Assembly (NCBI GenBank): GCA_044507695.1
Contig: JBIQJD010000010.1
Location: forward strand, 62,001 to 126,000
Source of the DNA: JBIQJD01 sp044507695
GTDB taxonomy: Bacteria > Bacteroidota > Ignavibacteria > Ignavibacteriales > Ignavibacteriaceae
Length of the DNA: 64,000 nucleotides
Reading direction: 5' to 3'
Under the pieces are notes generated by a model that saw only the letters and a program-made list of their open reading frames with translations, ran no database searches and was not told the origin of the DNA. Each line of letters opens with the position of its first letter. Position 1 is the stretch's first letter. The position numbers and the translations under genes were made by a program. Below are positions 1 to 9,015 of this stretch, piece by piece.

Positions 1-644
1 TGGTTGTTGTAAATAAAGATCAGCGGGAGGCTTTAAAAAATATGAGGGATGTAATTCTTGATGAAGTGAATATTAAAGAACTCCAGGTGCTTGATGATGA
101 TTCTGAAGTTGTCAGCAAATCTGCAAAAGCAAACTTTAAGAAAATAGGACCAAAATTCGGTAGAAAAGTTAACGCGGCAGCAAATGCAATCAAATCGTTT
201 ACAAAAGATGAAATAGCTGCGCTTGAAAACGGAAAAGATGTAAAAATTAATATTGATGGTGAAGAATTAACTGTAACACGGGAAGATGTTGAGATAATCA
301 GCACAGAAATTGCAGGCTGGGTTGTTGAAACTGAGGAAGGTGTTACCGTTGCTATGGATACAGAACTTGATGATAGTTTAATTGCGGAAGGATTGGCAAG
401 AGAGTTTGTGAACAGAATTCAGAATATGAGAAAAGATGCAGGCTACGATGTAACAGACAGGATAAATATAAGATTTGATGGCAGTGATAAGCTTGTTGAG
501 GCAGTAAATACTTTTTCTGATTATGTTTCTGCGGAAACTTTAGCCGATGAAATTACTAAAGGTGATTTTAACGGCGGTATAAAACAGGAATGGAAAATTG
601 GAGAGTTTGAGTGCTCCATAAATATAGATAAGGTAAATTCCTAA
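1..644 (+). CDS. ileS: Isoleucyl-tRNA synthetase, C-terminal part (5' end outside window)
   Basis: Cytoplasmic enzyme that charges tRNA-Ile with isoleucine. Only the last ~213 codons are present; the frame is open from base 3 with no start needed. The visible part has the C-terminal anticodon-binding/DUF5915-like region of type 2 (eukaryote-like) IleS: LDDSLIAEGLAREFVNRIQ followed by NMRKDAGYDVTDRI is the hallmark of that family. HIGH and KMSKS motifs lie upstream of the window. The gene is followed after 18 bp by a dksA-like gene with a good AAGGAG site, and the order ileS-dksA-lspA is common in the Bacteroidota/Chlorobiota group. Identification is by recalled family motifs. Confidence 0.93.
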   Translation, partial: VVVNKDQREALKNMRDVILDEVNIKELQVLDDDSEVVSKSAKANFKKIGPKFGRKVNAAANAIKSFTKDEIAALENGKDVKINIDGEELTVTREDVEIISTEIAGWVVETEEGVTVAMDTELDDSLIAEGLAREFVNRIQNMRKDAGYDVTDRINIRFDGSDKLVEAVNTFSDYVSAETLADEITKGDFNGGIKQEWKIGEFECSINIDKVNS

Positions 645-662
645 ACCTAAGGAGACCAAAAC

Positions 663-1397
663 ATGGCGAAAACAACTACATCAAAAAAGGCGGCAGCTAA
701 AAAAACAACTGCTAAATCCGCCAAGTCATCTAAAACTGCCGCATCACTAAAAAGTAAATCGTCGGTTAAAGGTAAAACCGCAGCAAAAGCAGTTTCTAAA
801 AAATCAGCTCCGGCTAAAAAAACAGTGAAGAAAAAAGTAACTAAAAGTGTTAAACCAAAAACTATTGTAAAAAAATCGGAACGAAAATCTACTATGGCTA
901 AAAAGAAGAAGATTGAAGATGTACAGGAACAGAGCTTTCAACCTGAAATATCAGCCGCTGAAGCACGTGCTAAAGCGATGGCTAAAATTAAAGGCTACAG
1001 TAAAAAAGATCTCGAACATTTCAGAGAAATAATTCTTGAAAAACGCGATGAGATAATTGAACAACTGCAGAATTTGAAAGACCAGATGCTTGATCCCACA
1101 ACAGGTGAATACATAAATGAGAATTCCCCTTATTCTCTGCACATGGCTGAACAGGGAACAGATGCAATGGAAAGAGAAAAAACTTTTCTCTATGCTCAAA
1201 GAGAAAATAAATTTCTCGGCTATCTTGAAGATGCTCTAAAAAGAATTGATGCGGGTACATACGGCATTTGTATTGAATGTATTGAAGAACCGCAGCATCT
1301 TTGCGAGACTTGCCCACTTGTTCCAAAAGCAAGACTTGAAGCTGTACCGCACAGCCAGCTTTGTCTTCCTATTAAACAAAGACAGGAAAAAAGATAA
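663..1397 (+). CDS. DksA/TraR-family protein with histone-H1-like N-terminal tail
   Basis: Probable RNA-polymerase-binding regulator of the DksA/TraR type. Residues 1 to about 85 are almost only Lys, Ala, Ser and Thr (SKKAAAKKTTAKSAKS-like repeats), like the tail of histone H1. Residues ~95-244 match DksA: a coiled-coil hairpin with DPTTGEYINE and a C-terminal zinc-finger region with YGIC. The finger is atypical. Cysteines are at 203, 206, 214, 217 and 234, so the first CxxC is kept, an extra CETC is inserted, and the last CxxC is reduced to one Cys (QLCLPIK). The start has AAGGAG 9 bp upstream. An internal ATG at 894 (MAKKKK) could give a tail-less form but has no clear ribosome site. The DksA assignment is strong; the role of the tail (nucleic-acid binding) is inference. 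Confidence 0.88.
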   Translation: MAKTTTSKKAAAKKTTAKSAKSSKTAASLKSKSSVKGKTAAKAVSKKSAPAKKTVKKKVTKSVKPKTIVKKSERKSTMAKKKKIEDVQEQSFQPEISAAEARAKAMAKIKGYSKKDLEHFREIILEKRDEIIEQLQNLKDQMLDPTTGEYINENSPYSLHMAEQGTDAMEREKTFLYAQRENKFLGYLEDALKRIDAGTYGICIECIEEPQHLCETCPLVPKARLEAVPHSQLCLPIKQRQEKR

Positions 1398-1447
1398 TCT
1401 AAGATTTATCATTTATAATAAATGATTAAATCTATTCAGGATTTTAC

Positions 1448-2035
1448 TTGAGGATTTTATACATATCACTTGGCATTGTAATAATTGATCAGACAGCAAA
1501 ACTTCTGGTTAAAGGATTCTCAGTTTCGCTCCTGAATATTCATCACACAGGAATGTATCCCGGGCAAAGAATTAATTTTATTGGTGATTGGTTCAACTTC
1601 ACCTTTGTTGAAAATCCCGGTATAGCTTTCGGTGTTGATTTTGGCGGTGATTATAAACTCTTAATAACACTGCTTGTAATTGCTGCAACCATTGCCTTGT
1701 TTTTATTTCTGTACATTATAAGAGAAAAAGATAACAGTCTTAAAATTCCAGTTGTATTCATTCTTGGCGGTGCCGCCGGTAATTTGATTGATAGAATTTT
1801 TTATGGTGTTTTTTACGGTTACGCTCCTTTATTTCATGGCAAGGTTGTGGATTTTATTGATTTCAGAATTTTTAATTTGTTAGGAATCTCTTCCGTTTCC
1901 GGTAATTACATTTTTAATCTTGCAGACTTTGCAGTTACCATAGGAGTTATACTTCTTTTTATTGCTATGATTAAACAAGGCAGCCAAGAACCGGAAACAG
2001 ATATGGCAAACTTAAATTCAGAAAATAAGGATTAG
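1448..2035 (+). CDS. lspA: Lipoprotein signal peptidase II, first of two tandem copies
   Basis: Inner-membrane aspartyl protease that cleaves the signal peptide of lipidated prolipoproteins. 195 residues with four hydrophobic segments. Family motifs are in order: ENPGIAFG (near residue 58), GGAAGNLIDR (one catalytic Asp) and FNLADFAVTIGV (second catalytic Asp). The start is TTG; MRILY is the same start sequence as in the next gene, and the two TTG contexts (cttgaggat) match, which supports both starts. The stop is one base before the TTG of the second copy. See the tandem-duplication finding. Confidence 0.93.
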   Translation: MRILYISLGIVIIDQTAKLLVKGFSVSLLNIHHTGMYPGQRINFIGDWFNFTFVENPGIAFGVDFGGDYKLLITLLVIAATIALFLFLYIIREKDNSLKIPVVFILGGAAGNLIDRIFYGVFYGYAPLFHGKVVDFIDFRIFNLLGISSVSGNYIFNLADFAVTIGVILLFIAMIKQGSQEPETDMANLNSENKD

Positions 2036-2036
2036 C

Positions 2037-2711
2037 TTGAGGATATTATATTTATCTTTAATAGTTGTTATAGTTGATCAGGTATCAAAACTGCTGGTAA
2101 AAGGTTTTTCAATTCCTTTCTTAAATTTTTATTATGAAGGAATGGACCATGGACAAAGAATACCAATCATCGGGGATTTTTTCAGATTAACTTTTATAGA
2201 AAATCCCGGAATGGCTTTCGGGCTTGATCCTGGTTTGGATTTTAAGATCTGGATTTCACTCTTTTCACTTGCTGCTAGTATTGGATTAGTTTTTTATCTC
2301 TATCATATAAGAAATGAAATTAAAAGTCTCCGCGTTGCAATTGCATTTATCCTGGGCGGTGCGGTTGGCAATTTGATTGACCGAATGTTTTACGGAGTAA
2401 TATTTGATTACGCTCCTTTGTTCTACGGTAAGGTTGTTGATTTTCTTGATTTCGATTTTTTTAACGTTACAATATTTGGAAGAAATTATGACCGCTGGCC
2501 GATTTTTAATATTGCAGATTCTGCTGTAACAATCGGTGTTATTATTTTATTATTGTTTTATAAAAAGCATCAGAAAGCAGAAGAAGTACAGCATGAAACA
2601 GAAGTTCAGCCTGTTCCTGATTCTGCTGATGAAGAAAATCAATCAGAAAATCCAAACGAAAATGAATTAGATAATGGCGAAGCTGATACAGGAAAAAAAA
2701 TTCCGCTTTGA
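2037..2711 (+). CDS. lspA: Lipoprotein signal peptidase II, second tandem copy with acidic C-terminal tail
   Basis: Second membrane signal peptidase II, adjacent to its paralogue. 224 residues; motifs ENPGMAFG, GGAVGNLIDR and FNIADSAVTIGV keep both catalytic Asp residues, so it is probably active. Counting by eye, somewhat over half of the first ~140 residues are identical to the upstream copy, which points to a local duplication that has since diverged. Residues from about 180 form a hydrophilic acidic tail (many Glu, Asp, Asn) that the first copy lacks. Start TTG, 1 bp after the upstream stop. Its last 38 bp overlap the next gene in another frame. Whether the two copies prefer different prolipoproteins cannot be seen. 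Confidence 0.92.
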   Translation: MRILYLSLIVVIVDQVSKLLVKGFSIPFLNFYYEGMDHGQRIPIIGDFFRLTFIENPGMAFGLDPGLDFKIWISLFSLAASIGLVFYLYHIRNEIKSLRVAIAFILGGAVGNLIDRMFYGVIFDYAPLFYGKVVDFLDFDFFNVTIFGRNYDRWPIFNIADSAVTIGVIILLLFYKKHQKAEEVQHETEVQPVPDSADEENQSENPNENELDNGEADTGKKIPL

Positions 2712-3678
2712 GCTTCCTGAAGGAAAAAAGAAGGAGAGGCTTGATACCTTTCTAACCAACTGCATTGAAAACGCCACACGTTCAAAAATCCAAAAATTAA
2801 TTGCAGCAAATCTGGTAACTGTAAACGGAAAATTTGTAAAACCAAGTTATGCTGTTCAGCCGTTAGATATAATTGAAGGATCAATTCCAATTACACCGCG
2901 GCCTGAATTTGCCGAACCCGAAGAAATTCCTCTCAACATTATTTATGAGGATGAATATCTGCTGATTGTTAATAAGCCTGCGGGAATGGTTGCTCATCCG
3001 GCTTATGCAAATTATACGGGAACACTTGTAAATGCACTTCTTCATCACACAAAAAAATTAAGCACAATTAATAAACCACCGGTTAAGGATGAGCCGGTTC
3101 GTCCGGGAATTGTTCACCGCATTGATAAAAATACAAGCGGTCTTCTTGTTGTTGCAAAGGATGACTGGACACATGCAAAGCTTGCCGAACAATTTTCTAA
3201 ACATGATATTGAGAGAGAATACCAGGCAATTGTCTGGGGAAAATTCAGGCAGCAAGATGGTGTGATTGATTTAAACATTACACGCAGTAAATCAGATAGA
3301 AAAAAATTTACCACAAGTAAAAGTGAAGGCAAACATGCTGTTACTTATTATGAGGTGCTTCAGCAATTTGATTTTGCCGCTTTGCTAAAATTGAATTTAA
3401 AAACCGGAAGAACTCACCAGATAAGAGTCCATTTGTCTGCAATAAATCACCCGGTTTTTGGGGATGAAACCTACGGCGGTAGAAGTATAATTTATGGTTC
3501 TGAAAAATCTAAAATGAAAGTACACATTCAGAATCTTTTAGAAATAATGCCGCGGCAGGCTCTTCACGCAAAATCTTTGGGGTTCATTCATCCGCATACA
3601 AAACAAAAAGTATTTTTTGATTCGGATCTTCCGGATGATATGAAATTGCTGTTATCCAAATTGAAGTACCCACATTAA
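2674..3678 (+). CDS. RluA/RluD-family 23S rRNA pseudouridine synthase
   Basis: Converts uridine to pseudouridine in large-subunit rRNA (or tRNA). 334 residues. An S4 RNA-binding domain spans roughly 18-75 (RLDTFL ... KIQKLIAANLVTVNG). The catalytic domain follows with NKPAGMVAHP and the signature HRIDKNTSGLLVVAK, whose Asp151 is the catalytic nucleophile; GRTHQIRVHL comes later. The combination S4 plus this length fits RluD best, but RluA and RluC are not excluded. The ATG lies 38 bp inside the end of the second lspA, indicating translational coupling. Confidence 0.92.
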   Translation: MAKLIQEKKFRFELPEGKKKERLDTFLTNCIENATRSKIQKLIAANLVTVNGKFVKPSYAVQPLDIIEGSIPITPRPEFAEPEEIPLNIIYEDEYLLIVNKPAGMVAHPAYANYTGTLVNALLHHTKKLSTINKPPVKDEPVRPGIVHRIDKNTSGLLVVAKDDWTHAKLAEQFSKHDIEREYQAIVWGKFRQQDGVIDLNITRSKSDRKKFTTSKSEGKHAVTYYEVLQQFDFAALLKLNLKTGRTHQIRVHLSAINHPVFGDETYGGRSIIYGSEKSKMKVHIQNLLEIMPRQALHAKSLGFIHPHTKQKVFFDSDLPDDMKLLLSKLKYPH

Positions 3679-3785
3679 AAGAAGATTAATTTTCTTATAT
3701 TTTGAATGAGTTTGCTCAACTGCTTTATGGACTAAGATGGAGAGATTCTACTATTCTTTCAAAAAAATTATTGCATGAGGAATGG

Positions 3786-5270
3786 ATGCTAAAAATCTAT
3801 AACACGTTAACAAAACAAAAAGAAGAATTTAAACCGATTCATCCAGGTGAAGTTAGAATGTATATATGCGGGCCAACCGTTTATGATTATTTTCATATCG
3901 GCAACGCACGCTCTTTTATTATGGCTGATATTATCAGAAGATATCTTGAATACGCTGGTTACAGAGTAAAGTTTGTTATGAATATTACGGATATTGATGA
4001 TAAGATTATCAAAAAATCAAATGAAGAAAAAATTGATGCAAAGGAAGTTGCAGCATTTTATTCAAAAGCTTTTCTTGATGATCTTGAAAAATTAAAAGTT
4101 AAAAAAGCTGATGTTTATCCCCAGGCAACCACGCATATTGAAGATATAATCAACATGATAAAAAATCTCGAAGATAAAGGATTTGCGTACAATGTTAATG
4201 GAAATGTTTTTTATGATGTAAATAAATTTAAAGAATATGGGAAGCTGAGCGGTAAAAAAATTGATGAACTTGAATCGGGCGCGAGAATAGAAATTAATGA
4301 AGAAAAAAGAAACCCGCTTGATTTTTCTTTATGGAAAAAAGCAAAAGAAGGAGAGCCAAGCTGGGAAAGTCCGTGGGGAAAAGGAAGACCAGGCTGGCAT
4401 ATAGAATGCTCTGCAATGAGCTGCAAACATCTCGGTGAATCGTTTGATATTCATGCCGGCGGTAATGATTTAATTTTTCCCCATCATGAAAATGAAATTG
4501 CGCAGAGCGAAGCCTCATCCGGTAAAAAGTTTGTTAACTATTGGCTTCACTTCGGATTCCTGAATATCAATGATGAAAAAATGTCCAAGTCTCTCGGCAA
4601 TTTTTCAACTGCGCGTGATGTTGCTGCAAAATATTCCGCTGAAGCAATAAGGCTGTTTTTTGCGCAAACACATTATGCCGGACCGCTTAATTTCTCAGAT
4701 GAATTATTAAATGCTGCTCAAAAAGGATTGGAGAAAATTTCTAACCTGAATGAACGGATTGAACATGGAATAAAGGAATCAGAAGCAAACGGAGCAGAGC
4801 CTGATTTTGATTTTGCAAAATTTGAATCAGAATTTAAAGCTGCAATGGATGATGATTTTAATTCACCGCAGGCTTCAGCAGTAATTTTTGATTTTGTTCG
4901 TGAAGTGAACAGAGTAATAGATGGAATCCCGGGGCTCTCACAAAACTTCTTTCAGCAAGCAAAAAATTTTCTTACAAAAACTGCTGATGAAGTTTTAGGA
5001 ATATTGCCGGCATTATCAAACCAGGAATTGGATGAAGGTATTATTAAAATTCTTAACTTACTTGCAAATGAAGTGAACCCGGATGGGTTTAATAATCTAA
5101 AAGATAAAAACAGTGAAAGCCTAATAAATTTTCTTATTGAAGAAAGATTAAACGCAAAGAAGAACAAAAATTTTTCGTTATCAGATAAGATAAGAGATGA
5201 ATTGAAAAAACATGATATTATTCTGCAGGATTCAAAAGATAAAACCACATTTAAGCTGGTAAGAAAATGA
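3786..5270 (+). CDS. cysS: Cysteinyl-tRNA synthetase
   Basis: Charges tRNA-Cys with cysteine in the cytoplasm. I chose the internal ATG at 3786 (MLKIYNTLTKQ) because it aligns with normal CysS N-termini and has GAGG 7 bp upstream; the frame is open back to a TTG at 3702, but those 28 codons look non-family. The 494-residue protein has the zinc-binding Cys in MYICGPTVYDYFHIGNARS (HIGN is the HIGH motif), GWHIECSAMS and HHENEIAQSEA for zinc and substrate binding, and KMSKSLGN for ATP. The C-terminal ~100 residues form the helical DALR-type domain. About 107 bp after the rRNA pseudouridine synthase. Confidence 0.95.
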   Translation: MLKIYNTLTKQKEEFKPIHPGEVRMYICGPTVYDYFHIGNARSFIMADIIRRYLEYAGYRVKFVMNITDIDDKIIKKSNEEKIDAKEVAAFYSKAFLDDLEKLKVKKADVYPQATTHIEDIINMIKNLEDKGFAYNVNGNVFYDVNKFKEYGKLSGKKIDELESGARIEINEEKRNPLDFSLWKKAKEGEPSWESPWGKGRPGWHIECSAMSCKHLGESFDIHAGGNDLIFPHHENEIAQSEASSGKKFVNYWLHFGFLNINDEKMSKSLGNFSTARDVAAKYSAEAIRLFFAQTHYAGPLNFSDELLNAAQKGLEKISNLNERIEHGIKESEANGAEPDFDFAKFESEFKAAMDDDFNSPQASAVIFDFVREVNRVIDGIPGLSQNFFQQAKNFLTKTADEVLGILPALSNQELDEGIIKILNLLANEVNPDGFNNLKDKNSESLINFLIEERLNAKKNKNFSLSDKIRDELKKHDIILQDSKDKTTFKLVRK

Positions 5271-5344
5271 GTAGATGGAAGAATAGATTTCATGCAGTCT
5301 CAGTTCATGTTTTATTCCAAAAGTAGAAAATTTGGCGAGTAATT

Positions 5345-6025
5345 TTGAAAGATCCTGCCGCAGCTATTAATCAGATTACACTTCAGGAAAAAACAATTTT
5401 CTATAAAACAATTTATAGCCGCAAAGCAAAGTATCTCCGCCTTCAAATCAACAATAAAAATGAATTGGAAGTTGTTCTGCCACGCGGCTGCCAGCTAAAG
5501 CAGGCTGAAGATTTTATTCAAAAAAAGTCCCGGTGGATTCTTAAACATCTTTCAGCAAGAAAATCCGAATCAAAATTTTTGTTTTCGGGAAAAGAAATTC
5601 AGGTAAAAGAATATTATCAACTCTTTATTAAGAAACATAAAATTATTTTTAAAGATGGTTTGCTGGAAATATACAGTCCGGAAAACAGCACAGTTCTATT
5701 ATATGATCTATATGAAGCATGGCTTAAACATTCTGCTAAAAAATATTTAACTGCGCGCACTATACAATTGGCCCGCGAGTTTAATTTCAATATTAAAAAA
5801 ATTACAATCCGCTCACAAAAAACGCGCTGGGGAAGTTGTTCATCGAGAGGAAATTTATCATTCAACTTCAGGCTGATGAGATTTGGAAAAGAAGTGATTG
5901 ATTATGTAATAATTCATGAGCTTTGCCATTTGAAACAGATGAACCATTCCAAACAATTCTGGCAGCTCGTTGAAACTTACTGTAAAAATTATAAGCAGCT
6001 TCGGAAAGAACTAAAAGAAAGATGA
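5345..6025 (+). CDS. YgjP/SprT-like zinc metallo-protein (DUF45 family)
   Basis: Member of the YgjP-like family, often annotated as M48-like metal-dependent hydrolase. 226 residues. The C-terminal part has TRWGSCSSRGNLSFNFRLM and then HELCHLKQMNHSKQFW, with the zinc motif H191-E192-x2-H195 and a following His201. Family proteins of this shape have been annotated as metallopeptidases and, in E. coli, as a nucleotide-hydrolysing enzyme, so the substrate is uncertain. The start is TTG at 5345; no other in-frame start is better placed. It is the last gene of the rightward cluster; a 189-bp gap without clear features separates it from the converging FAD oxidase gene. Confidence 0.85.
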   Translation: MKDPAAAINQITLQEKTIFYKTIYSRKAKYLRLQINNKNELEVVLPRGCQLKQAEDFIQKKSRWILKHLSARKSESKFLFSGKEIQVKEYYQLFIKKHKIIFKDGLLEIYSPENSTVLLYDLYEAWLKHSAKKYLTARTIQLAREFNFNIKKITIRSQKTRWGSCSSRGNLSFNFRLMRFGKEVIDYVIIHELCHLKQMNHSKQFWQLVETYCKNYKQLRKELKER

Positions 6026-6214
6026 ATCACGATGCTTATTTTTAATCCGGTAAATTATATATGAGATTAGCAAAATGAGTATGCCAAGAAAAATGGTTAC
6101 TTTTAATAAATCAAAAATCAGCCTGTATATTTCCATTGTGCCCTCAAGCAGATTTTATAACCGCCAAATTAATTCATGAAAAAATTATTATCAACTTAAT
6201 AATCGCATTACTTA

Positions 6215-7684
6215 TCAGACAAACATATTTCCCCGCCCGAGAATAAACTTAGGATCAAAGATTTTTTTTATTGCTTTCATTTCAGAAATAATTTTTTCCC
6301 CATACATTTCCAGCAGATACTCTCTTTTTAATTTCCCTATTCCATGTTCCGCAGAAACTGTCCCATTCAATTGAATTGCCTTTCTGCAAATCATCCTGTA
6401 AACATCTTTTCCCTTTTCATATTCATCAGAAGATTCAGGAAGCATGTTTAAATGCATATGGGAATTTCCAAAATGACCGTAAACAACAAAACGAATTCCT
6501 GATGCAGCGGTAATATTTTTTGAATAATCATAAAATTCTTTAAAAGCATCATCCGGAACAGCAGCATCAGTTCCCAATTTTCTCACATTATTCTTTGCAA
6601 TCACTTCATTAACTTTTGCTGAAATTGAATGACGAAACTGCTGAATATTTTGTTTATCATTCTCAGTAAAAGCAAACCAGGCTGATTCTTCATTACCATT
6701 ATGTTTTGAAATCAACTTTATCCATTCATCAAGCAATTGAGATTCATTTGTTTCATCAGCTTCCTGCTCAAACCAAACTGCTGCTTTTGATTCAGAGGGA
6801 ATACGGGAAAAATCCTCCTTTAAAAATTTAAGTGAATTTTCATCAAAGAATTCCAGCGCAAGTGCATCAATGCTGTTTTGCTTGTTTTCCGCGCGTGTGT
6901 TAGAGCTGATATTTCTAGCCTCTCTGATAAACGATAGTGCATCTTCTTCTGAATTAAAAAAGATAATGCATGAGATTATTTTTTCAGGAAGAGGAAGAAG
7001 CTTTAATTTTATTTTTGTAATTACACCAAGCGTTCCTTCTGATCCAATGAACAAATCAATTGCATCCATGTTTTCTTTTATAAAATAGCCTGATGCATTT
7101 TTGATCCGGGGCATTTTTATTTGAGGAAGATACAGCTCAATTATTCTGCGGCTGTTTGTTACAATAAAGAGATGATTTTTTTCAGCTATGTACCGCTCCC
7201 GGTTAATCTCAAGCAGCTCCCCATTTGGTAAAACTATTTCAAGATGATGAACATAATTCCTCGTTGATCCGTATTTAAAAGTTTTTTCACCTGATGCATT
7301 TGTTGCAACTGTCCCGCCAATGAAACAATTTTTTTCTGTTGGATCAGGCGGATATAATAATTTTCTTTTTCTTGTTTCATTTAGAAAATCAGATAACAAA
7401 ACTCCCGGCTGAACAATTGCGTACAAATTATCTTCGGAGATTTCAATTATCTTATTTAGTTTTTCTGTGGATATAACAATTCCACCTTCAGGTACACGTG
7501 CGCCTGCAAGCCCTGTTCCATTGCCTGAAACTGTTACAGGAGTTTTTGATTTATCAGCTTCACGAAGAATCTTCTGAACATCTTCCGTTGTTTCTGGGAA
7601 ATAAACGGCTTCACAAAATCCTTTTAGGTTTGATGCATCAACAAGAAAGTTTTGTATTTCTTCCGGTGAAGTTTTTATTATCAT
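6215..7684 (-). CDS. GlcD-type FAD-linked oxidase (D-2-hydroxyacid dehydrogenase family)
   Basis: FAD enzyme that probably oxidises a D-2-hydroxy acid such as D-lactate or glycolate. 489 residues. N-terminal FAD_binding_4 domain with TPVTVSGNGTGLAGARVPEGG, ENCFIGGTVATNASGEKTFKYG-like FAD contacts (seen as KNCFIGGTVATNASG), and DLFIGSEGTLGVITKIKLKL. The C-terminal FAD-oxidase domain has GHFGNSHMHLNMLP and the signature VSAEHGIGKLKREYL. It lacks the extra Fe-S domain of longer family members, and no GlcE/GlcF partner is nearby. Its ATG overlaps the stop of the upstream glycosyltransferase gene by 4 bp, so they are cotranscribed. Substrate unknown. Confidence 0.85.
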   Translation of the reverse strand: MIIKTSPEEIQNFLVDASNLKGFCEAVYFPETTEDVQKILREADKSKTPVTVSGNGTGLAGARVPEGGIVISTEKLNKIIEISEDNLYAIVQPGVLLSDFLNETRKRKLLYPPDPTEKNCFIGGTVATNASGEKTFKYGSTRNYVHHLEIVLPNGELLEINRERYIAEKNHLFIVTNSRRIIELYLPQIKMPRIKNASGYFIKENMDAIDLFIGSEGTLGVITKIKLKLLPLPEKIISCIIFFNSEEDALSFIREARNISSNTRAENKQNSIDALALEFFDENSLKFLKEDFSRIPSESKAAVWFEQEADETNESQLLDEWIKLISKHNGNEESAWFAFTENDKQNIQQFRHSISAKVNEVIAKNNVRKLGTDAAVPDDAFKEFYDYSKNITAASGIRFVVYGHFGNSHMHLNMLPESSDEYEKGKDVYRMICRKAIQLNGTVSAEHGIGKLKREYLLEMYGEKIISEMKAIKKIFDPKFILGRGNMFV

Positions 7685-9012
7685 GATGTTCTGTTAAGTT
7701 TTCTTAGCAATGTTAAATATTGAGCTTGAGTTTCAATATCCGGAATATCTTTTGTTCGTGAGATGTTTGAGGTAATTCCGCGTAGTTCAAAAAAATTATC
7801 AAGTGCAGAAAACATATTTATTTCAGGAAATGAAGTATCTCTTAAATGGTGAATCAATTTCAAAGTTTTAAAACCATCAAACCATCGTAACTTCTGTTTA
7901 TTTAATTGCTGCGGTGATTTTGAGTTATTCCGGATTTTTTCAAAATCTCTTTTAAAATTATTCTGCTGAAAAAAATTATAAAGTTCAACATCAATATTCT
8001 CTGCTTCCTTCATCAGCCATGTTTCATTTGTATTTGATGAATGATAAAAAACTTTCAACCACTTCTTTAAAATTATAAAACTTTCAGGGGCATAAAGTAA
8101 ATATTCATTTTTCGTCTGAGAAAGAAATCTGTTAACCCGTTGGCCTGTTCCGAATGGCACGCGCCATGATGCACGGGGCGATGGATAAACAGTTGTTGAA
8201 TTTATAGAAGCAATTGAAAAATTTTTTGCAAGCTTTTCGAGAAAGTAAAAATCCTCTGCAGCTTTTCGTTTATTCATTCCTTCTGTTTTAATGTAACTTT
8301 CAACATCACACACTATTGCTGAACCTATTGTATGAAATGCATAAGGTGAATCGGCTAATTTCAGTCCTTCAACATAATATCTTAAAAAGATTTCATAACA
8401 GATAATAGCTTTTTGTGCTTCTTCATTTTCACTTTTAAATTTATGTTCAAAGTATAAAACCGCAGCAGATAAATTTCTCTCATTAAAATATCTTCTTATT
8501 TCATGAAGGTAATTATCCTGAACAGTGCAATCAGCATCGAGGCAGATAAGAATTTTTTTTGCAGGATTTGAATAATCAAAAATTGTCAGTGCAAGATCCA
8601 TTCCGATTTTTCTGGCAAGACCAACTCCGCCAATATCTTCCGGCATTTCCAACTCATCTGATGCAGCATCAACTAAAGCTAATTTCATCCCGGAAGAAAT
8701 GATTTTATCAGCGAGAGAATCACTTGAATTCTTATTGATTATTGATCTTAAAAAATGAAGAGATTTAAAATTATCTTCTTTCACATCCTGTGAGGAACTT
8801 TTAAGGTTGTTAATGCAAAATATCACTAAAACACTTTTAAATTCATTTTGATTATTATGCAAAAGTGATTGCAGAAGCTTTCTGATATTTTCATACTCAC
8901 TTATTGCCGGCACAACTATTGCAGAAGTTATTTCTTCAAATATATTTCCTTCTAACTTCCAGTGGCTGAAAGCATACCTGGATAAATATTTTTCAACATC
9001 TTTATTAATCAT
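7681..9012 (-). CDS. Probable GT-A-fold (family 2-like) glycosyltransferase
   Basis: 443-residue soluble protein. The N-terminal half looks like a family-2 glycosyltransferase: AIVVPAISEYENIRKLLQSLL for the nucleotide-binding first strand, GGVGLARKIGMDLAL as in the GxxxARN helix of that family, and ILICLDADCTV with the metal-binding Asp159-Ala-Asp161 (DxD). A later stretch YPSPRASWRVPFGTG may contribute to the acceptor site. No membrane segment is evident. It sits between miaA (3 bp gap) and the GlcD-type oxidase (4 bp overlap). What it glycosylates cannot be told from the sequence; the family call itself rests on these motifs. Confidence 0.72.
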   Translation of the reverse strand: MINKDVEKYLSRYAFSHWKLEGNIFEEITSAIVVPAISEYENIRKLLQSLLHNNQNEFKSVLVIFCINNLKSSSQDVKEDNFKSLHFLRSIINKNSSDSLADKIISSGMKLALVDAASDELEMPEDIGGVGLARKIGMDLALTIFDYSNPAKKILICLDADCTVQDNYLHEIRRYFNERNLSAAVLYFEHKFKSENEEAQKAIICYEIFLRYYVEGLKLADSPYAFHTIGSAIVCDVESYIKTEGMNKRKAAEDFYFLEKLAKNFSIASINSTTVYPSPRASWRVPFGTGQRVNRFLSQTKNEYLLYAPESFIILKKWLKVFYHSSNTNETWLMKEAENIDVELYNFFQQNNFKRDFEKIRNNSKSPQQLNKQKLRWFDGFKTLKLIHHLRDTSFPEINMFSALDNFFELRGITSNISRTKDIPDIETQAQYLTLLRKLNRTS

Positions 9013-9015
9013 GAT

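Noticed and set aside
20..304. Long antisense frame opposite ileS
   Set aside because: It mirrors the codon pattern of a certain gene and has no family motif or ribosome site.
951..1332. Two antisense frames opposite the DksA-like gene
   Set aside because: They lie fully within the real gene, have no recognisable domain and arise from its Lys/Glu-rich codon use.
6075..6179. 34-codon frame (MSMPRK...) between the YgjP-like and FAD oxidase genes
   Set aside because: No ribosome site, no recognisable content and in an AT-rich gap; random frames of this size are expected.
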